The notes: generated from the sequence alone by a model not told the origin. A DNA stretch of 64,000 nucleotides from DASXRA01 sp036502575 (GCA_036502575.1 DASXYL010000068.1:13531-77530); one strand, 5' to 3'. Positions 18,700-28,012 are shown, numbered from the stretch's first letter. A program made the numbers and translations.

Positions 18700-18785
18700 G
18701 CATCGCCCTTCGCCTGCCTCACCGGGAGGTGTTCGACCTCCAGCGTTCCATGGCCTACTGGAGATCGAATAGAGGCGGCGGCAGG

Positions 18786-19130
18786 TCAGAATGCCTTGGC
18801 GGCCTCTCGAGCGTCGGCGTCGGCGCTGCGCCGGGCGTCGTCCAGGTCGCCGGTGAGGGTCGGGTGGAAGCCCACCTCGACGATGTCGGTGATGCCCGTC
18901 CAGCGCAGCCAGTCCACGATGTAGGGCGACTGGAAGTTGCTGCCGAACTCCGGCCCGAGCGCCGGCCCCCACACCCCGCTCGTGTAGATCATGGCGGCCT
19001 TCTTGCCCTGACCGGCCAGCAGGGGCAGATATCCAGCCTGCGGGTCGACGCCGAAGATCAGGCCCGGTTGCGACACCACGTCGATGAACTGCTTGAGGAT
19101 GTAGGGCACGCCGGCGTTCCACATCGGCCA
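18786..19130 (-). pseudogene. C-terminal remnant of an FMN-dependent NADH-azoreductase (AzoR-like)
   Basis: About 113 codons match the C-terminal half of AzoR-type flavin reductases: PMWNAGVPYILKQFID, VSQPGLIFGVDPQAGYLPLL, KKAAMIYTSGVWGP and an FGSNFQSPYIVDWL segment, ending in AKAF and a stop at 18786. The first ~85-90 residues, including the FMN phosphate-binding N-terminus, are absent. Upstream of PMWN the reading frame runs into DNA that reads as a TetR gene on the opposite strand. No start codon or ribosome-binding site is available. It is therefore a truncated, non-functional gene. Confidence 0.8.
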
Positions 19131-19624
19131 ACGGGCGTCGCGGCCGTGACGCTCGACGACGTCGTGGCCGCCGCCGGGGTCGGCAAGGGGACTCTGTTCC
19201 GCCGCTTCGGCGACAAGGCGGGTCTCGCCGTGGCGCTGCTCGATGAGCAGGAAAGGACGCTGCAGGAGGAGATTCTCACCGGACCGCCGCCGCTCGGCCC
19301 CGGCGCTTCGCCCGTCGAACGCCTCCTCGCATCCGTGCGCGCGTATGTCGCCTACGTCGCCGACAATACCGAGCTGGTGGCGATGAGCCAGACCTCGAGT
19401 CCGGGCGCGCGGCTGCGAACCGGATCGCACCAGTTCTGGCGGCAGCACTGCGAGTTCCTGCTGCATCCGCCGACGCTCCCGACGCCGGGCTACGGGCCGA
19501 CATCCTGCTCGCCGGGCTCACCGCCGAGCAGATCGACCACTGGCTGCACGACCAGGGCTGGACGCCCCGCCGCCTGGCCAACGCCGCGGCCCGCACCGCC
19601 GAGCAGCTGACCCGGCACAGCTGA
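19131..19624 (+). pseudogene. Truncated and frameshifted TetR-family regulator
   Basis: The frame VAAVTLDDVVAAAGVGKGTL then FRRFGDKAGLAVALL is the second half of a TetR helix-turn-helix, followed by the usual ligand domain (LLASVRAYVAYVADNTELVAMS). The first helices and start codon are missing. Near 19465-19472 the frame is lost: up to HCEFLLH it reads in one frame, then the natural ending (ADAPDAGLRADILLAGLTA, then EQIDHWLHDQGW, stopping at 19624) is in another, consistent with a one-base loss. Azoreductases are commonly divergent from such a TetR regulator. The two remnants abut head-to-head, implying a deletion of the shared promoter and both 5' ends. Confidence 0.78.
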
Positions 19625-19631
19625 TCCCTCC

Positions 19632-19679
19632 CGGTTTTGGTCACCCGCCGTCATATAGCCGGTCGGGTGACCAAAACCG
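19632..19679 (+). repeat. Palindromic repeat family 1, copy 2
   Basis: A 48-bp palindrome with arms CGGTTTTGGTCACCCG and CGGGTGACCAAAACCG around CCGTCATATAGCCGGT. It lies 7 nt after the TetR remnant stop and 8 nt before the stop of the convergent GH84 gene. The arms are perfectly complementary over 16 bp. Confidence 0.9.
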
Positions 19680-19687
19680 TAGGGGGT

Positions 19688-22600
19688 TCACACCACGGGG
19701 TAGGCCGCCAGTTCGATGATCGAGTAGCCGTACTGGGACGAGCGGGCGACCCCCTGCATGCGCAGGTAGTTCACCCCGGGCTGGTCGACCCACACCGTCT
19801 CGGTGCCACCCGGACTGCCGGTGACGTCAGCGGCGTCGGTCCACGTCGTGCCGTCGGTGGACGTCTCGATGCGATACGCCGCGGCGTGCGCTGCCTCCCA
19901 GGTGATCACGATCTTGCCGAGATGCTGCGGCGCGCCCAACTTGATCTGTAGCCACTCACTGTCGGTGTAGCCGGACGACCAGCGCGTGCTGAGCGATCCG
20001 TCGTTGGCGTGCGGCGCGGTGAACTGCGGCAGGTCCTGCTCGACGCTGGACGCAGTCGCGGTGCCGGCCAGGGCCACGTTGGTCGTGCTGACCTGCGGGT
20101 GGACGTTCAGGGTGAGCGTCTGCGACTGCCCCGCGAACGACACCTGAACCTGATAGCTGCCCGGCGTCGTGCCCCGTAACGCGATCGGGATCGACGGTTG
20201 GGCACCGCGCAGCAGGGTGATGTGAGTCGACGCCGGCGTGGCGGTCACGCCCGCCGGTGCGGTCACGGTCAACGTGCCAGGCAGGTCGGCCGGCTGGGTG
20301 GACGTGAGCCCGACGCCCACCTGCACCGAATCGCCTACCGTCACGTCGGCCGAAGCCGCCGTCAGGTGGAGATCGGCGGCCGGCGCATCGGCGTACCAGG
20401 GAACGACCTCGGAGATCACCGGCGCCGGAGAACCTTCCTGCCACACCAGCCGGATCGCGCTGGCCGTACGTCCACCCGCACCCAGATCTGTGTAGCCAGG
20501 CTGTAGTTTGCCGATCGGCTTCCAGGACGTCCCGTCGCCGACCTGCACCTGCCCGGTGCCCGTGCCGGCGATCACTACTCGACCCAGCGGGCGGGACGCC
20601 GGCAACGTCACGACCAGCGCGTCGCCGGCCGCGGGCCCGGCACTCGCCCGGTAGGACGTGTCGGTGTTGCCGTCGGCCGCAGCGGCCAACGACGAGCCCG
20701 AGGCGGCGGCCGGAGCACCCGACACGGTCAGCTCGGCCGAGTCCGGGCCGGTCACGGTGAACTCGCGGACCACCACCCAGTTGTCCTGTCCGGCAGTGTT
20801 GCGCAGCCGCACATAGCGCGCCTGGGTCCCGGGCGGCAGGGTCGCCGACACGGACGGCGTGTTGAGGAACGTGCCGGCCGGCTTCCACGTCGTGCCGTCG
20901 ACGGAGTACTCGAGCACGCCGACGTGGACGTAGTCGTCGGGGCTGGTCGGCTTGCTCATGTCGATCTGCACCGACGAGATCGGCGCGACACTGCCCAGGT
21001 CGACACCGACGTAGTCGCCGACCGCAGGCGCCGAGCTGCTCCAGTAGAACGTCGAGTCGTCGCCGTCGGTCATCTTGTCGATCGTGTTGGTCTGATAGGT
21101 CGACATGGACGTCATCGCGGTGACGTGTCGGCCGGCCACTCCGATCCAGCGGTCGTTCTCGGCCAGCGCGTTGGTGATGAACGCGTCGATGACGCCGTCG
21201 CCCACCGTCACGTTCACCGTGCCGTTCAGCCCGACGTACTGGTACGACTTGGCCTTCACCATCAGCGTTCGCACCCGGGCCCGATCAGCCAGCGCGGCCG
21301 CCCCGTCGCCGTCACGTTGCTCGGTCAGCATCCGCAGCGCGGCCCGGGCGGCCTGGCCCCAGAACGACGCGGAGTCCAGCCACGGCTGGGTTTCCGCGAC
21401 GAACGCCGGATCACCGAGATAGGACGTCAGCGTGGACGGGATCCACTGAATCACCTTCAGATAGGCATCGAGAGCCGCGACGCCGGCCGACGAGCCGCGC
21501 TCCCACGCCGACCAGAACGCGGCCGTCTTGCCCGCGAGCGTCGGCGCCTGGACCTTGTCGATATCGGAGTAGTACTCGAGATCGGCGAACGCGCCGAGTG
21601 CGTCCCGGGCGTCGGCATTGCCGCCGGCGAATTCGTCCAAGCTGGCCGTCCACGATGTCGAAGGGTCATAGGCGGCGTCGTTCCAGGTGTAATCGGCGAC
21701 GTTGAACAACGCGATCTTGGACGCATCCGGCTGGATCATCGGGTTGGCCGTGATGCCGGTGAGCGATGACGACAATCCGCTGGCGCGTCCGACATAGGGC
21801 CCCAGCAGCAAGCGGTTCGTGACGTAGTCGTTGACCGGATAGTTGTCCCACACCAGGATGTCGTGCCCGAACACGTTCTTGGCCGCGGCCGCCTGCGGTT
21901 GAGTGATCACCGGGGCGATCACGCCCACGCCCGTCCACTCGACGATGACGGCCGGGTCGAGCTGCGCCTTGATCGCGTTCTTGTACGGCGATGCGGCCAC
22001 GTCGTAGTACTCGGTGGGCACCATCTCGAGCCGCGACGCCCCGGGATGCGTCGCGATGAAGTCGCGCTGCACGGCGTTGAGCAGGTAGGACTGCGCGGCA
22101 CCGGCGGCCGCTCCCCCGGTGCCGAACTTCGTGGCGTCGGCATCGCAGTTCCAAGTCGTGTAGCTGATGTCGTCGAGCGGGATCGCGAACGTCCGTACGC
22201 CGATGTCCCACAGCGATTGGAACTTCGCCACCAGCGCCTGCTCGTCTACAGCCGAGCTGTAGCAGACCGACAACCCCGGCGAAAGCGCATAGGTGAACTC
22301 GACGTGGTTCGCGATCGCGCGGTCGACCAGCTCCTTGAGCTGGGCGAGCTGATCGGCCGGGTACGGGTCGCGCCACTGGGCGCGCAGGTACGGATCGTCC
22401 TTCGGCGAGTAGACGTAGGTGTTCATCTTGTGCGCGCCGTAGAAGTCGAGCTGATCCAGGCGGGCGGCGTGCGACCAGGGCGTCCCGTAGAAGCCTTCGA
22501 TCACTCCGCGCAGAGGCATGGTCGGCCAGTCGCGCACCTCGACGCCAGGCACCTTCTTCCCCTGAACCAACTGCCGCAGCGTCTGCGCGGCGTAGAACGT

Positions 22601-23041
22601 CCCGGTCACGTCGTGCCCGTCGAGCACGACGCTCGGATGGCCGGCCACCGTGCCGGTCGCGAGGACGTACCCCTCGGCGGCGAGGCCGCTCGCGTCGGCG
22701 GTGCCGAGGGCAGCTAGAGCGGCGGATCCGTTCCCGACGTAGATCACCGGCTCGCCCTTTCGGGCAGTGTTTGCATCGCTGACCTCGTCCACGCGCGTGA
22801 CGCCCGCACTGTCGAGGACGGCGCGTACCACCCGAACGGCGTCGGCGTCACCGCCCGCGACCAGCGCGACGGCGTTGCCCAGGTTGACGGCAGATCCGTG
22901 CGCCTGAATCGACTGCGGCACCGGGTAGACCGGCGGCAGCGCGGCCTTCGGCGCCGGAGCCGCCTGGGCTGGGGCGGCCACGACCAGCAGGCTGAGCGCG
23001 AGCGTTGCGACGACGGACAGGACGAGATGGCGACGGGGCAT
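19688..23041 (-). CDS. Secreted GH84 beta-N-acetylglucosaminidase / hyaluronidase-like with carbohydrate-binding modules
   Basis: An exported glycoside hydrolase of 1117 residues. ATG 23041 (MPRRHLVLSV) follows GGAGAA at 5 nt; the upstream ATG at 23068 has no ribosome-binding site. A signal peptide ends near APAQAA. Residues ~40-145 form the GH20b-like N-terminal domain (PVYPVPQSIQAHGS). The GH84 catalytic barrel follows (MPLRGVIEGFYGTPWS, MNTYVYSPKDDPY), with the catalytic aspartate pair in FAIPLDDISY (~289-290). After a helical region come a discoidin-type (F5/8 C, CBM32-like) module, an NPCBM-associated/Ig-like segment and a second CBM32 at the C-terminus (SSVEQDLPQFTAPHANDGS, TRWSSG). The expected substrates are GlcNAc-containing glycans. 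It stands alone, convergent with the TetR remnant. Confidence 0.92.
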   Translation of the reverse strand: MPRRHLVLSVVATLALSLLVVAAPAQAAPAPKAALPPVYPVPQSIQAHGSAVNLGNAVALVAGGDADAVRVVRAVLDSAGVTRVDEVSDANTARKGEPVIYVGNGSAALAALGTADASGLAAEGYVLATGTVAGHPSVVLDGHDVTGTFYAAQTLRQLVQGKKVPGVEVRDWPTMPLRGVIEGFYGTPWSHAARLDQLDFYGAHKMNTYVYSPKDDPYLRAQWRDPYPADQLAQLKELVDRAIANHVEFTYALSPGLSVCYSSAVDEQALVAKFQSLWDIGVRTFAIPLDDISYTTWNCDADATKFGTGGAAAGAAQSYLLNAVQRDFIATHPGASRLEMVPTEYYDVAASPYKNAIKAQLDPAVIVEWTGVGVIAPVITQPQAAAAKNVFGHDILVWDNYPVNDYVTNRLLLGPYVGRASGLSSSLTGITANPMIQPDASKIALFNVADYTWNDAAYDPSTSWTASLDEFAGGNADARDALGAFADLEYYSDIDKVQAPTLAGKTAAFWSAWERGSSAGVAALDAYLKVIQWIPSTLTSYLGDPAFVAETQPWLDSASFWGQAARAALRMLTEQRDGDGAAALADRARVRTLMVKAKSYQYVGLNGTVNVTVGDGVIDAFITNALAENDRWIGVAGRHVTAMTSMSTYQTNTIDKMTDGDDSTFYWSSSAPAVGDYVGVDLGSVAPISSVQIDMSKPTSPDDYVHVGVLEYSVDGTTWKPAGTFLNTPSVSATLPPGTQARYVRLRNTAGQDNWVVVREFTVTGPDSAELTVSGAPAAASGSSLAAAADGNTDTSYRASAGPAAGDALVVTLPASRPLGRVVIAGTGTGQVQVGDGTSWKPIGKLQPGYTDLGAGGRTASAIRLVWQEGSPAPVISEVVPWYADAPAADLHLTAASADVTVGDSVQVGVGLTSTQPADLPGTLTVTAPAGVTATPASTHITLLRGAQPSIPIALRGTTPGSYQVQVSFAGQSQTLTLNVHPQVSTTNVALAGTATASSVEQDLPQFTAPHANDGSLSTRWSSGYTDSEWLQIKLGAPQHLGKIVITWEAAHAAAYRIETSTDGTTWTDAADVTGSPGGTETVWVDQPGVNYLRMQGVARSSQYGYSIIELAAYPVV

Positions 23042-23282
23042 CGGCTTCTCCACGGGGGTGACGTCCATTCAAAGCTGCTTGGATTAGCTCACTACTGAAC
23101 ACAAAACGTCAACGGTTCACCAGTATTTGGCTAGACCAATTCGGATATGCGCGGTATCGACGAGCCGGTAATACCCCAGCCGATGCCGGACATGTATCGG
23201 ATATGACGACGCACCGACGGGATCCGTTCAGCTTCCCGATGGCGCAGATACCCAGCCGATGACCGACAACCCCTACCCCGAC

Positions 23283-23402
23283 CACATCTCGTTCACGGTA
23301 AACCCGAACGAGTTGCCGCCGGCGGACACCATCAACATCGGTTTCCCGGCTGACGGTAGCCCGGACGCCGGGCAGGTGATGGTGGTCGACGTGGACAAGA
23401 CC
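23283..23402 (+). pseudogene. Duplicated 40-codon fragment of the sigma-factor-associated protein gene
   Basis: The translated segment from HISFTVNPNELPP to VMVVDVDKT matches the C-terminal region of the protein encoded at 26543-27319 at 29 of 40 positions, without gaps. The rest of that gene is absent on both sides. Downstream the frame continues into unrelated sequence. It is a relic of a paralogous copy rather than a functional gene, although an in-frame ATG at 23259 precedes it. Confidence 0.75.
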
Positions 23403-23582
23403 TTGTACCGCGATCCACTGCGGGCCTCCGATCGTCAGCGACCCGCCGACCACGCCGGCACCGGCCAGCTAGCCAACCCCGCCCACTTGCCGCCGGCAAC
23501 TGCCCGGCACTTCGCCCGATCGGGCCTTCTAGCCCCGTCGGTCACGTGTCAGCGTGCTATGGGACGCGCAGGAAGCCACGCA

Positions 23583-24344
23583 GTGGGTGGATTGCCCCGG
23601 CGTGCTGCGAGAGGGGGAGCCATACCTGAAACCGACCTTGGCGCGGATCGCCACAACGACCACATCCCTGATGTGATCGACCAGTCGGCCGACGATCCGG
23701 CGAACGCCACGACCAGAGGTATCGACAGCGTGGAGGTCGAACGCCACGCGACCGCCGACGACGATGGCGGCGAAACGCGCGAGGCGAACGTCACGACCCA
23801 CGGGACATTCGAGGCGCCGGACGGCCACCAGGTCGAGTCGTCGGTCCAGGTCAGCCGAACCCAGCACACGGGGGCCGACGGCTCCGGGGAGGACGTCGTC
23901 CGATCGAAGGGCGACAGCTCGTCCTCGGACGGCACCTCCGCCCACATCGAGCGATCGCACGGAGAAGCAACCGACGCCGAGGGACACCGTCGGGTTACGG
24001 ACGCATCGGCCGACACCGGGTACGACGGCGATGGGAACGTAACCAGCAACGACGACGACTCGGTCGAGACGGTCGACGGCGAAGTCATCTCCGAGCACCA
24101 CCTGCACACCGGCCCAGACGCGGGCGCCGCGCCGCACGCGAACAACCCGTTCGACTTCGGTGACTTGGGAACCGGCGACTCGGGCGATGGCGCCGACTCC
24201 TCCCTCGACGGGGTGGGCGGCGACATCCCGGAGACAACCAGCTCCGACGGCACGCCCCCCAGCGCCGAGGACACGTCGCCCGGAGCCGAGTCCTACAACG
24301 ACTCGTCGGCCTACGAGGATCAGTCGGTCGCCGCCGAGTACTGA
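23583..24344 (+). CDS. Acidic, low-complexity protein of unknown function
   Basis: About 253 residues, rich in Asp, Ser, Gly, Thr and His, with few hydrophobic residues and no signal peptide, membrane segment or recognised domain. Third codon positions are strongly G/C across 23.68-24.34 kb, supporting real coding. GTG 23583 is proposed because AGGAAG lies 7 nt upstream; ATG 23559 and GTG 23673 in the same frame are alternatives. The same frame is open upstream into the duplicated fragment at 23283. The protein has repetitive polar strand-like stretches (HGTFEAPDGHQVESSVQVSR) and a DSGDGADSSLDGVGG tail, suggesting a disordered protein. It is not recognised and may be a chimera. Confidence 0.45.
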   Translation: MGGLPRRAARGGAIPETDLGADRHNDHIPDVIDQSADDPANATTRGIDSVEVERHATADDDGGETREANVTTHGTFEAPDGHQVESSVQVSRTQHTGADGSGEDVVRSKGDSSSSDGTSAHIERSHGEATDAEGHRRVTDASADTGYDGDGNVTSNDDDSVETVDGEVISEHHLHTGPDAGAAPHANNPFDFGDLGTGDSGDGADSSLDGVGGDIPETTSSDGTPPSAEDTSPGAESYNDSSAYEDQSVAAEY

Positions 24345-24429
24345 TGCGTAGGCCCGTCACAACCTCGCGGGTCACGACAGCTGGGTGAGCCAGCCACAAC
24401 CTGCTTGCACGGCGGCAGGACGCGGCGGC

Positions 24430-25733
24430 TCAGGCGGGCACCAGGTCACGCAAGGTATTGCGGATTGGCTTGCGCTCGGGATCGACATGAGCAGGCGGAA
24501 TCCACCACGGCTGGCCATGTTTTATGACGACTTGCCAGCCGCGTTTCTCGTGCTCCCTGTGATGAAATCCGCATAAGAGGCAGAGGTTGATCAGGTCGGT
24601 GCCGCCGCCGAAGGCCCAGTTGAGGATGTGATGGACCTGCGTCCAACCCGGCGGCGCGTCGCAGCCGGGGAAACAGCACCCGCCGTCGCGGGCAGCCAAT
24701 GCAAGGCGTTGTGCGGCGGTGGCGGTGCGGCGGGCTTGTCCGTAGGCGAGGATGCCTTCCTCGCCGATCACGACGGGATGATGTGGGCTTCCCCGGCCGC
24801 CTGGAGTGCTTCGTGGACCGACACGGTGCCGCCGTGGGCGGTGGTCACATGCCCGGTCCGAGCCTCGAGCTGATCCAACGTCATCGTCAGCAACACCGTC
24901 GCGGGCATACCACCGGAGGGCGGCAGGTCATCCGACGCCAACAGTCGGTGGGCCGCATTGGCCAGGGCGTCGTGCATCCGCTGCCCCGGCGAGCGCACAT
25001 CCGGCCCGTCCGCATCCGACGGCTTAGGTGCCGCCAGCGGGTCGAGCACCGCTTGCCACCGCGCCAACGCCGCCGGAGTCAGGTGGGCTCGTAGTTCCCC
25101 GGACCCGTCCCGATTACCAGTGAGGGTGGCGTGGCGGCGGCGGTCGTGTTCGACGTCATCAGCCAGCACACCGTCGGGATTCAGTAGCGCGACCACCCGC
25201 TGGGCCAGCGTGGCCAGCACCGACGGATCGAACCGTTGCGCCTCGGCCACCAGCCGGGTCTCTACCGCGGCGCCGTGTTCGGCCTCGACGTCTTTGGGTA
25301 GCTCAGACACCGTCTTGGCGATGACCCGGGCATGGTCCGGCGAGATCGATCCTTCGGCTTGAGCCGCCGCCACCACGGGCAACAACGGCGGCCGGGGCTG
25401 GCCGGTCACCGTGCGGCCCGGACCCAGATCCACCGCCACCTGGCAGCGGGCCTGCGCCTCCCGCGGCGACACCCGCAACACCTCCCGCAACAACGACGCG
25501 GTGTCACGGGCCATCAACTCACCAGCCGAACCCCGATGATCCAACTCGGCAATCAGAGCATGGTCCACGACCGGCAGGCGGCGATCCTGAGTCTCCACAC
25601 CACGCAACAGTCCGAGCAGCTCGTCACGGGACAGGCGGGTCAGATCCAGGGCAATCAGCGCGTCCATCGTGGTGGAGAGCTGGTCGAGCAGGGCAGCCAC
25701 CGGCGCGACGGCACCCTCCTCACCCTCGAACAT
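24430..25733 (-). pseudogene. DUF222 (13E12 repeat) HNH endonuclease gene split by a frameshift
   Basis: Two adjacent frames on the minus strand together make one DUF222-HNH protein. The first (from ATG 25733, MFEGEEGAVAPVAALL) carries DUF222 and stops at 24768 after EALQAAGEAHIIPS. The second continues VIGEEGILAYGQARRTATAA into the HNH motif CCFPGCDAPPGWTQVHH with NLCLLCGFHH. At ~24777 the DNA reads CCCGTCGTGATC where an extra G (CCCGGTCGTGATC) would restore IIPVVIGEEG. A one-base deletion therefore separates the regulatory domain from the nuclease domain; a sequencing error is also possible. These 13E12-type genes are multicopy in many actinobacterial genomes. Confidence 0.8.
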
Positions 25734-25979
25734 ACGTACGACTCTACCAATGAGATGCGGGTCGTGTCTAGAGAGGATCATCTTATTTCATAAGGAAAAT
25801 CTGAACCACAAGCCAGCCGCGGAAACGCAACCAAAAGACCAACCCTCCGTCGCTGCCGTACTAAAAGCCGAGCGGCAGCGGAACCAAGACCGAAATCAGG
25901 TCGCTGCTGTCCTACGAAGCGACCACAGCGAAACACGTAGCCGTGTAACAAAGCCGGACCGGCCGGGAACATACGGGTC

Positions 25980-26546
25980 ATGGCGAGCGATGATCATCAG
26001 ATGACCGACGACCGGGCCTACTTCGAATCGCTGTACCGCGAGCACTATCCGGCGGTACTGCGCTTTGCGGCGAGGCGCACGGACCCACAGTCGGCAAGGG
26101 ACATCACCGCGGAGACATTCCTCGCGGCGTGGCGGCGGCTCGATACCGTCCCGCGCACGAAGGAGCTCGCCTGGCTCTACACCGTCGCGCGCAACATGCT
26201 CGTCCACGAGCTACGCGGCAATGCCCGGCGATCACGGCTGACCGACCGGCTGCGCGCGCAGCCGATGCCCCAGCCGAACGATCCGGCCGACACCGTCGTG
26301 GACCGGCTACATGCGCAACGGTTGCTCGAAGCGCTGCCCGCGAAGGACCGCGAGGCACTGCAGCTCGTCGAGTGGGAGCACCTCGATATCAGCTCGGCGG
26401 CCCAGGTCGTCGGCGCTACGGCCGCGACATTCCGGGTCCGCCTACACCGCGCCCGACGCCGTCTGCTGGCCGCAGCCGAGCACTCGACTGACGACGCCGC
26501 CGAGACACCCGTCCGTCATCTGATAGCAGAAGAGGCAACGTCATGA
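25980..26546 (+). CDS. ECF-type RNA polymerase sigma factor
   Basis: A 188-residue sigma-70 family factor. Region 2 (FESLYREHYPAVLRFAARRT to LAWLYTVARNML) and region 4 (ALPAKDREALQLVEWEHLDI, then a helix-turn-helix ending FRVRLHRARRRL) are both present. There is no SnoaL-type or other C-terminal extension. ATG 25980 and ATG 26001 are both possible; neither has a strong ribosome-binding site. Its stop overlaps the start of the next gene in ATGA fashion, so the pair is coupled and the downstream protein probably controls or responds to it. The promoter specificity is unknown. Confidence 0.93.
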   Translation: MASDDHQMTDDRAYFESLYREHYPAVLRFAARRTDPQSARDITAETFLAAWRRLDTVPRTKELAWLYTVARNMLVHELRGNARRSRLTDRLRAQPMPQPNDPADTVVDRLHAQRLLEALPAKDREALQLVEWEHLDISSAAQVVGATAATFRVRLHRARRRLLAAAEHSTDDAAETPVRHLIAEEATS

Positions 26547-27319
26547 ACAGCACGCAGATCATGCAGTCCGCCAACCCGATCGACGACACGGCATTCGCCG
26601 ACTCCTGGGCCGATCCCGAAGGCAAGGCGTCGTTCGAGCGGATCGTTGCCGATCCGCGCACCGCGAAGGCGAAGCTCCCTCGGCCACGGACCGCGCGCCG
26701 GCTGGTGATCGGTACCGCGCTGGCCGGTGCCGCGGGTGCTGCGGTCGCGATCGTCGGCCTGCCCGGCTCGCCGAACCACGGCGGCGCGGGCGCAGCTTGG
26801 GCAGTAACCAAGAACGCCAACGGCTCGCTTACCGTCGACATCAGGGACTACCGCGACCCCGCCGGGCTGCAGGCGAAGCTCCGGGCCGCTGGGCTGCGCG
26901 CGAACGTCGTCACCGCACCGGACGAATGCCGCGCCGGCCAACCAGGCGACGGGGAAGGAGGCCTCTTCCTCGGTGACAGCAGCACGTTCACCGCGCCGTA
27001 CAGCTGGCAGCGACTCTTCGCCGGGTCGCCGTCCTACGTGATGGACGGACCGGGCATAGGCGTGGTGCAACAGCTCCCAGCCGGCGCGGAGACCGTACAA
27101 CCGCCGCCCGGCTTCGAGACGCCCGCCCACATCTCGTTCACGGTGACCCCGGGCGAGCTGCCGCCAGGAGACGACCTCACCATCGGCTTCCCGGCCGATG
27201 GCAGCTCGCAGGCCGGACACGCCATGGTTGTCGACGTGGAGAAGACCGGAACGCCGGTGCATTGCGATCCCCCGAGCGACTCCGCCCCGCCGGAGAACGA
27301 CCCCACGCCCACTGGCTAG
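26543..27319 (+). CDS. Membrane-anchored protein partnered with the ECF sigma factor (CU044_5270-like)
   Basis: 258 residues, translationally coupled to the sigma gene by a 4-nt overlap. Residues 1-50 are cytoplasmic and basic towards the membrane. One hydrophobic helix (RRLVIGTALAGAAGAAVAIVG, ~52-72) follows, and the remainder is an exported domain (AWAVTKNANGSLTVDIRDY, DECRAG, HISFTVTPGELPPGD, VHCDPPSD). The topology and context fit an anti-sigma-like or sigma-associated membrane protein, of the kind often seen beside actinobacterial ECF genes. No zinc-binding anti-sigma motif (HxxxCxxC) is visible, so direct sigma binding is inference. A fragment of a paralogue lies at 23283. Confidence 0.75.
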   Translation: MNSTQIMQSANPIDDTAFADSWADPEGKASFERIVADPRTAKAKLPRPRTARRLVIGTALAGAAGAAVAIVGLPGSPNHGGAGAAWAVTKNANGSLTVDIRDYRDPAGLQAKLRAAGLRANVVTAPDECRAGQPGDGEGGLFLGDSSTFTAPYSWQRLFAGSPSYVMDGPGIGVVQQLPAGAETVQPPPGFETPAHISFTVTPGELPPGDDLTIGFPADGSSQAGHAMVVDVEKTGTPVHCDPPSDSAPPENDPTPTG

Positions 27320-27337
27320 TTCCTCGGTCTAGCCCTG

Positions 27338-27369
27338 CGTCGAGGCCCGGCAGCTGCCGGGCCTCGACG
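27338..27369. terminator. Bidirectional terminator-like perfect palindrome
   Basis: A perfect 32-bp inverted repeat (CGTCGAGGCCCGGCAG and its complement, no loop bases in DNA) sits between the convergent sigma-partner gene and pth, followed by a short T run on the plus strand. It should form a strong hairpin in either transcript. Confidence 0.8.
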
Positions 27370-27406
27370 TTTCGGCAATCGCCGACGGCGGTTCCGTCCG
27401 ACTGCT

Positions 27407-28012
27407 TCAGTCGTTGAACTTGTTCTGCGCGACCTCGAGGCCCTGCGCGAGCAGGGCCTCGACCGCGTCCGCGGCCCGATCGACGAGGTAGTCGAGCTCC
27501 TTGCGCTCGGCGGCGGAGAAGTCGCGCAGCACGTACTCGGCCGGGTCCTGCCGGCCGGGCGGGCGGCCGATGCCGAACCGTACCCGGGCGTATTCGCGAC
27601 TGCCCAGCGCCGACGATGCCGAGCGCAGCCCGTTGTGGCCGCCGTCGCCGCCCCCGCGCTTGAGCCGCAACGTGCCGAACGGCAGGTCGAGCTCGTCGTG
27701 GACGACGGTGATGCGAGAGACGGGCACCTTGTAGAAGCGCGAGATCGCGACGATCGGGCCGCCCGACTCGTTCATGTACGACTTGGGCTTGGCCAGCACG
27801 ACCGGGACGCCGGCGACCCGGCCCTCGACCACGTCACAGCGCCCCTTGTGCGCCTTGAACCGCCCGCCGATGCGCTCGGCGAGCAGGTCGACCACGAAGA
27901 ACCCGGCGTTGTGCCGGTTGCCTGCGTAGCGAGGCCCCGGGTTGCCGAGGCCGACGACGAGCTGTCGGTCGTCGGCCACATCGGCATCCCGGGATCTGGA
28001 CGGCCAGCGCAC
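27407..28012 (-). CDS. pth: Peptidyl-tRNA hydrolase
   Basis: Releases tRNA from peptidyl-tRNA that drops off ribosomes. About 201 residues from GTG 28012, or 190 from GTG 27979, which would place the conserved LVVGLGNPGPRYAGNRHNAGF close to the N-terminus as in most homologues. Catalytic and substrate residues are visible: N and H in GNRHNAGF, PKSYMNESGGP, VVHDELDLPFG and GGGDGGHNGLRS. It follows the L25/Ctc gene after 12 nt, the usual actinobacterial order. The fit to the family is complete. Confidence 0.96.
   Translation of the reverse strand: MRWPSRSRDADVADDRQLVVGLGNPGPRYAGNRHNAGFFVVDLLAERIGGRFKAHKGRCDVVEGRVAGVPVVLAKPKSYMNESGGPIVAISRFYKVPVSRITVVHDELDLPFGTLRLKRGGGDGGHNGLRSASSALGSREYARVRFGIGRPPGRQDPAEYVLRDFSAAERKELDYLVDRAADAVEALLAQGLEVAQNKFND

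Noticed and set aside
17011..19131. A single 706-residue protein extending the DUF885 gene upstream
   Set aside because: The extra ~144 residues read antisense to the azoreductase/TetR remnants and have shadow-frame composition; GTG 18699 is the natural start.
24768..24780. Programmed frameshifting linking DUF222 to HNH
   Set aside because: There is no slippery heptamer or downstream structure of note at the break; a simple base loss is a sufficient explanation.
25940..25980. An ECF-type autoregulated promoter (GTAAC near 25945) for the sigma gene
   Set aside because: Without a matching -10 element at a reliable distance and without the regulon's consensus, it cannot be distinguished from chance.
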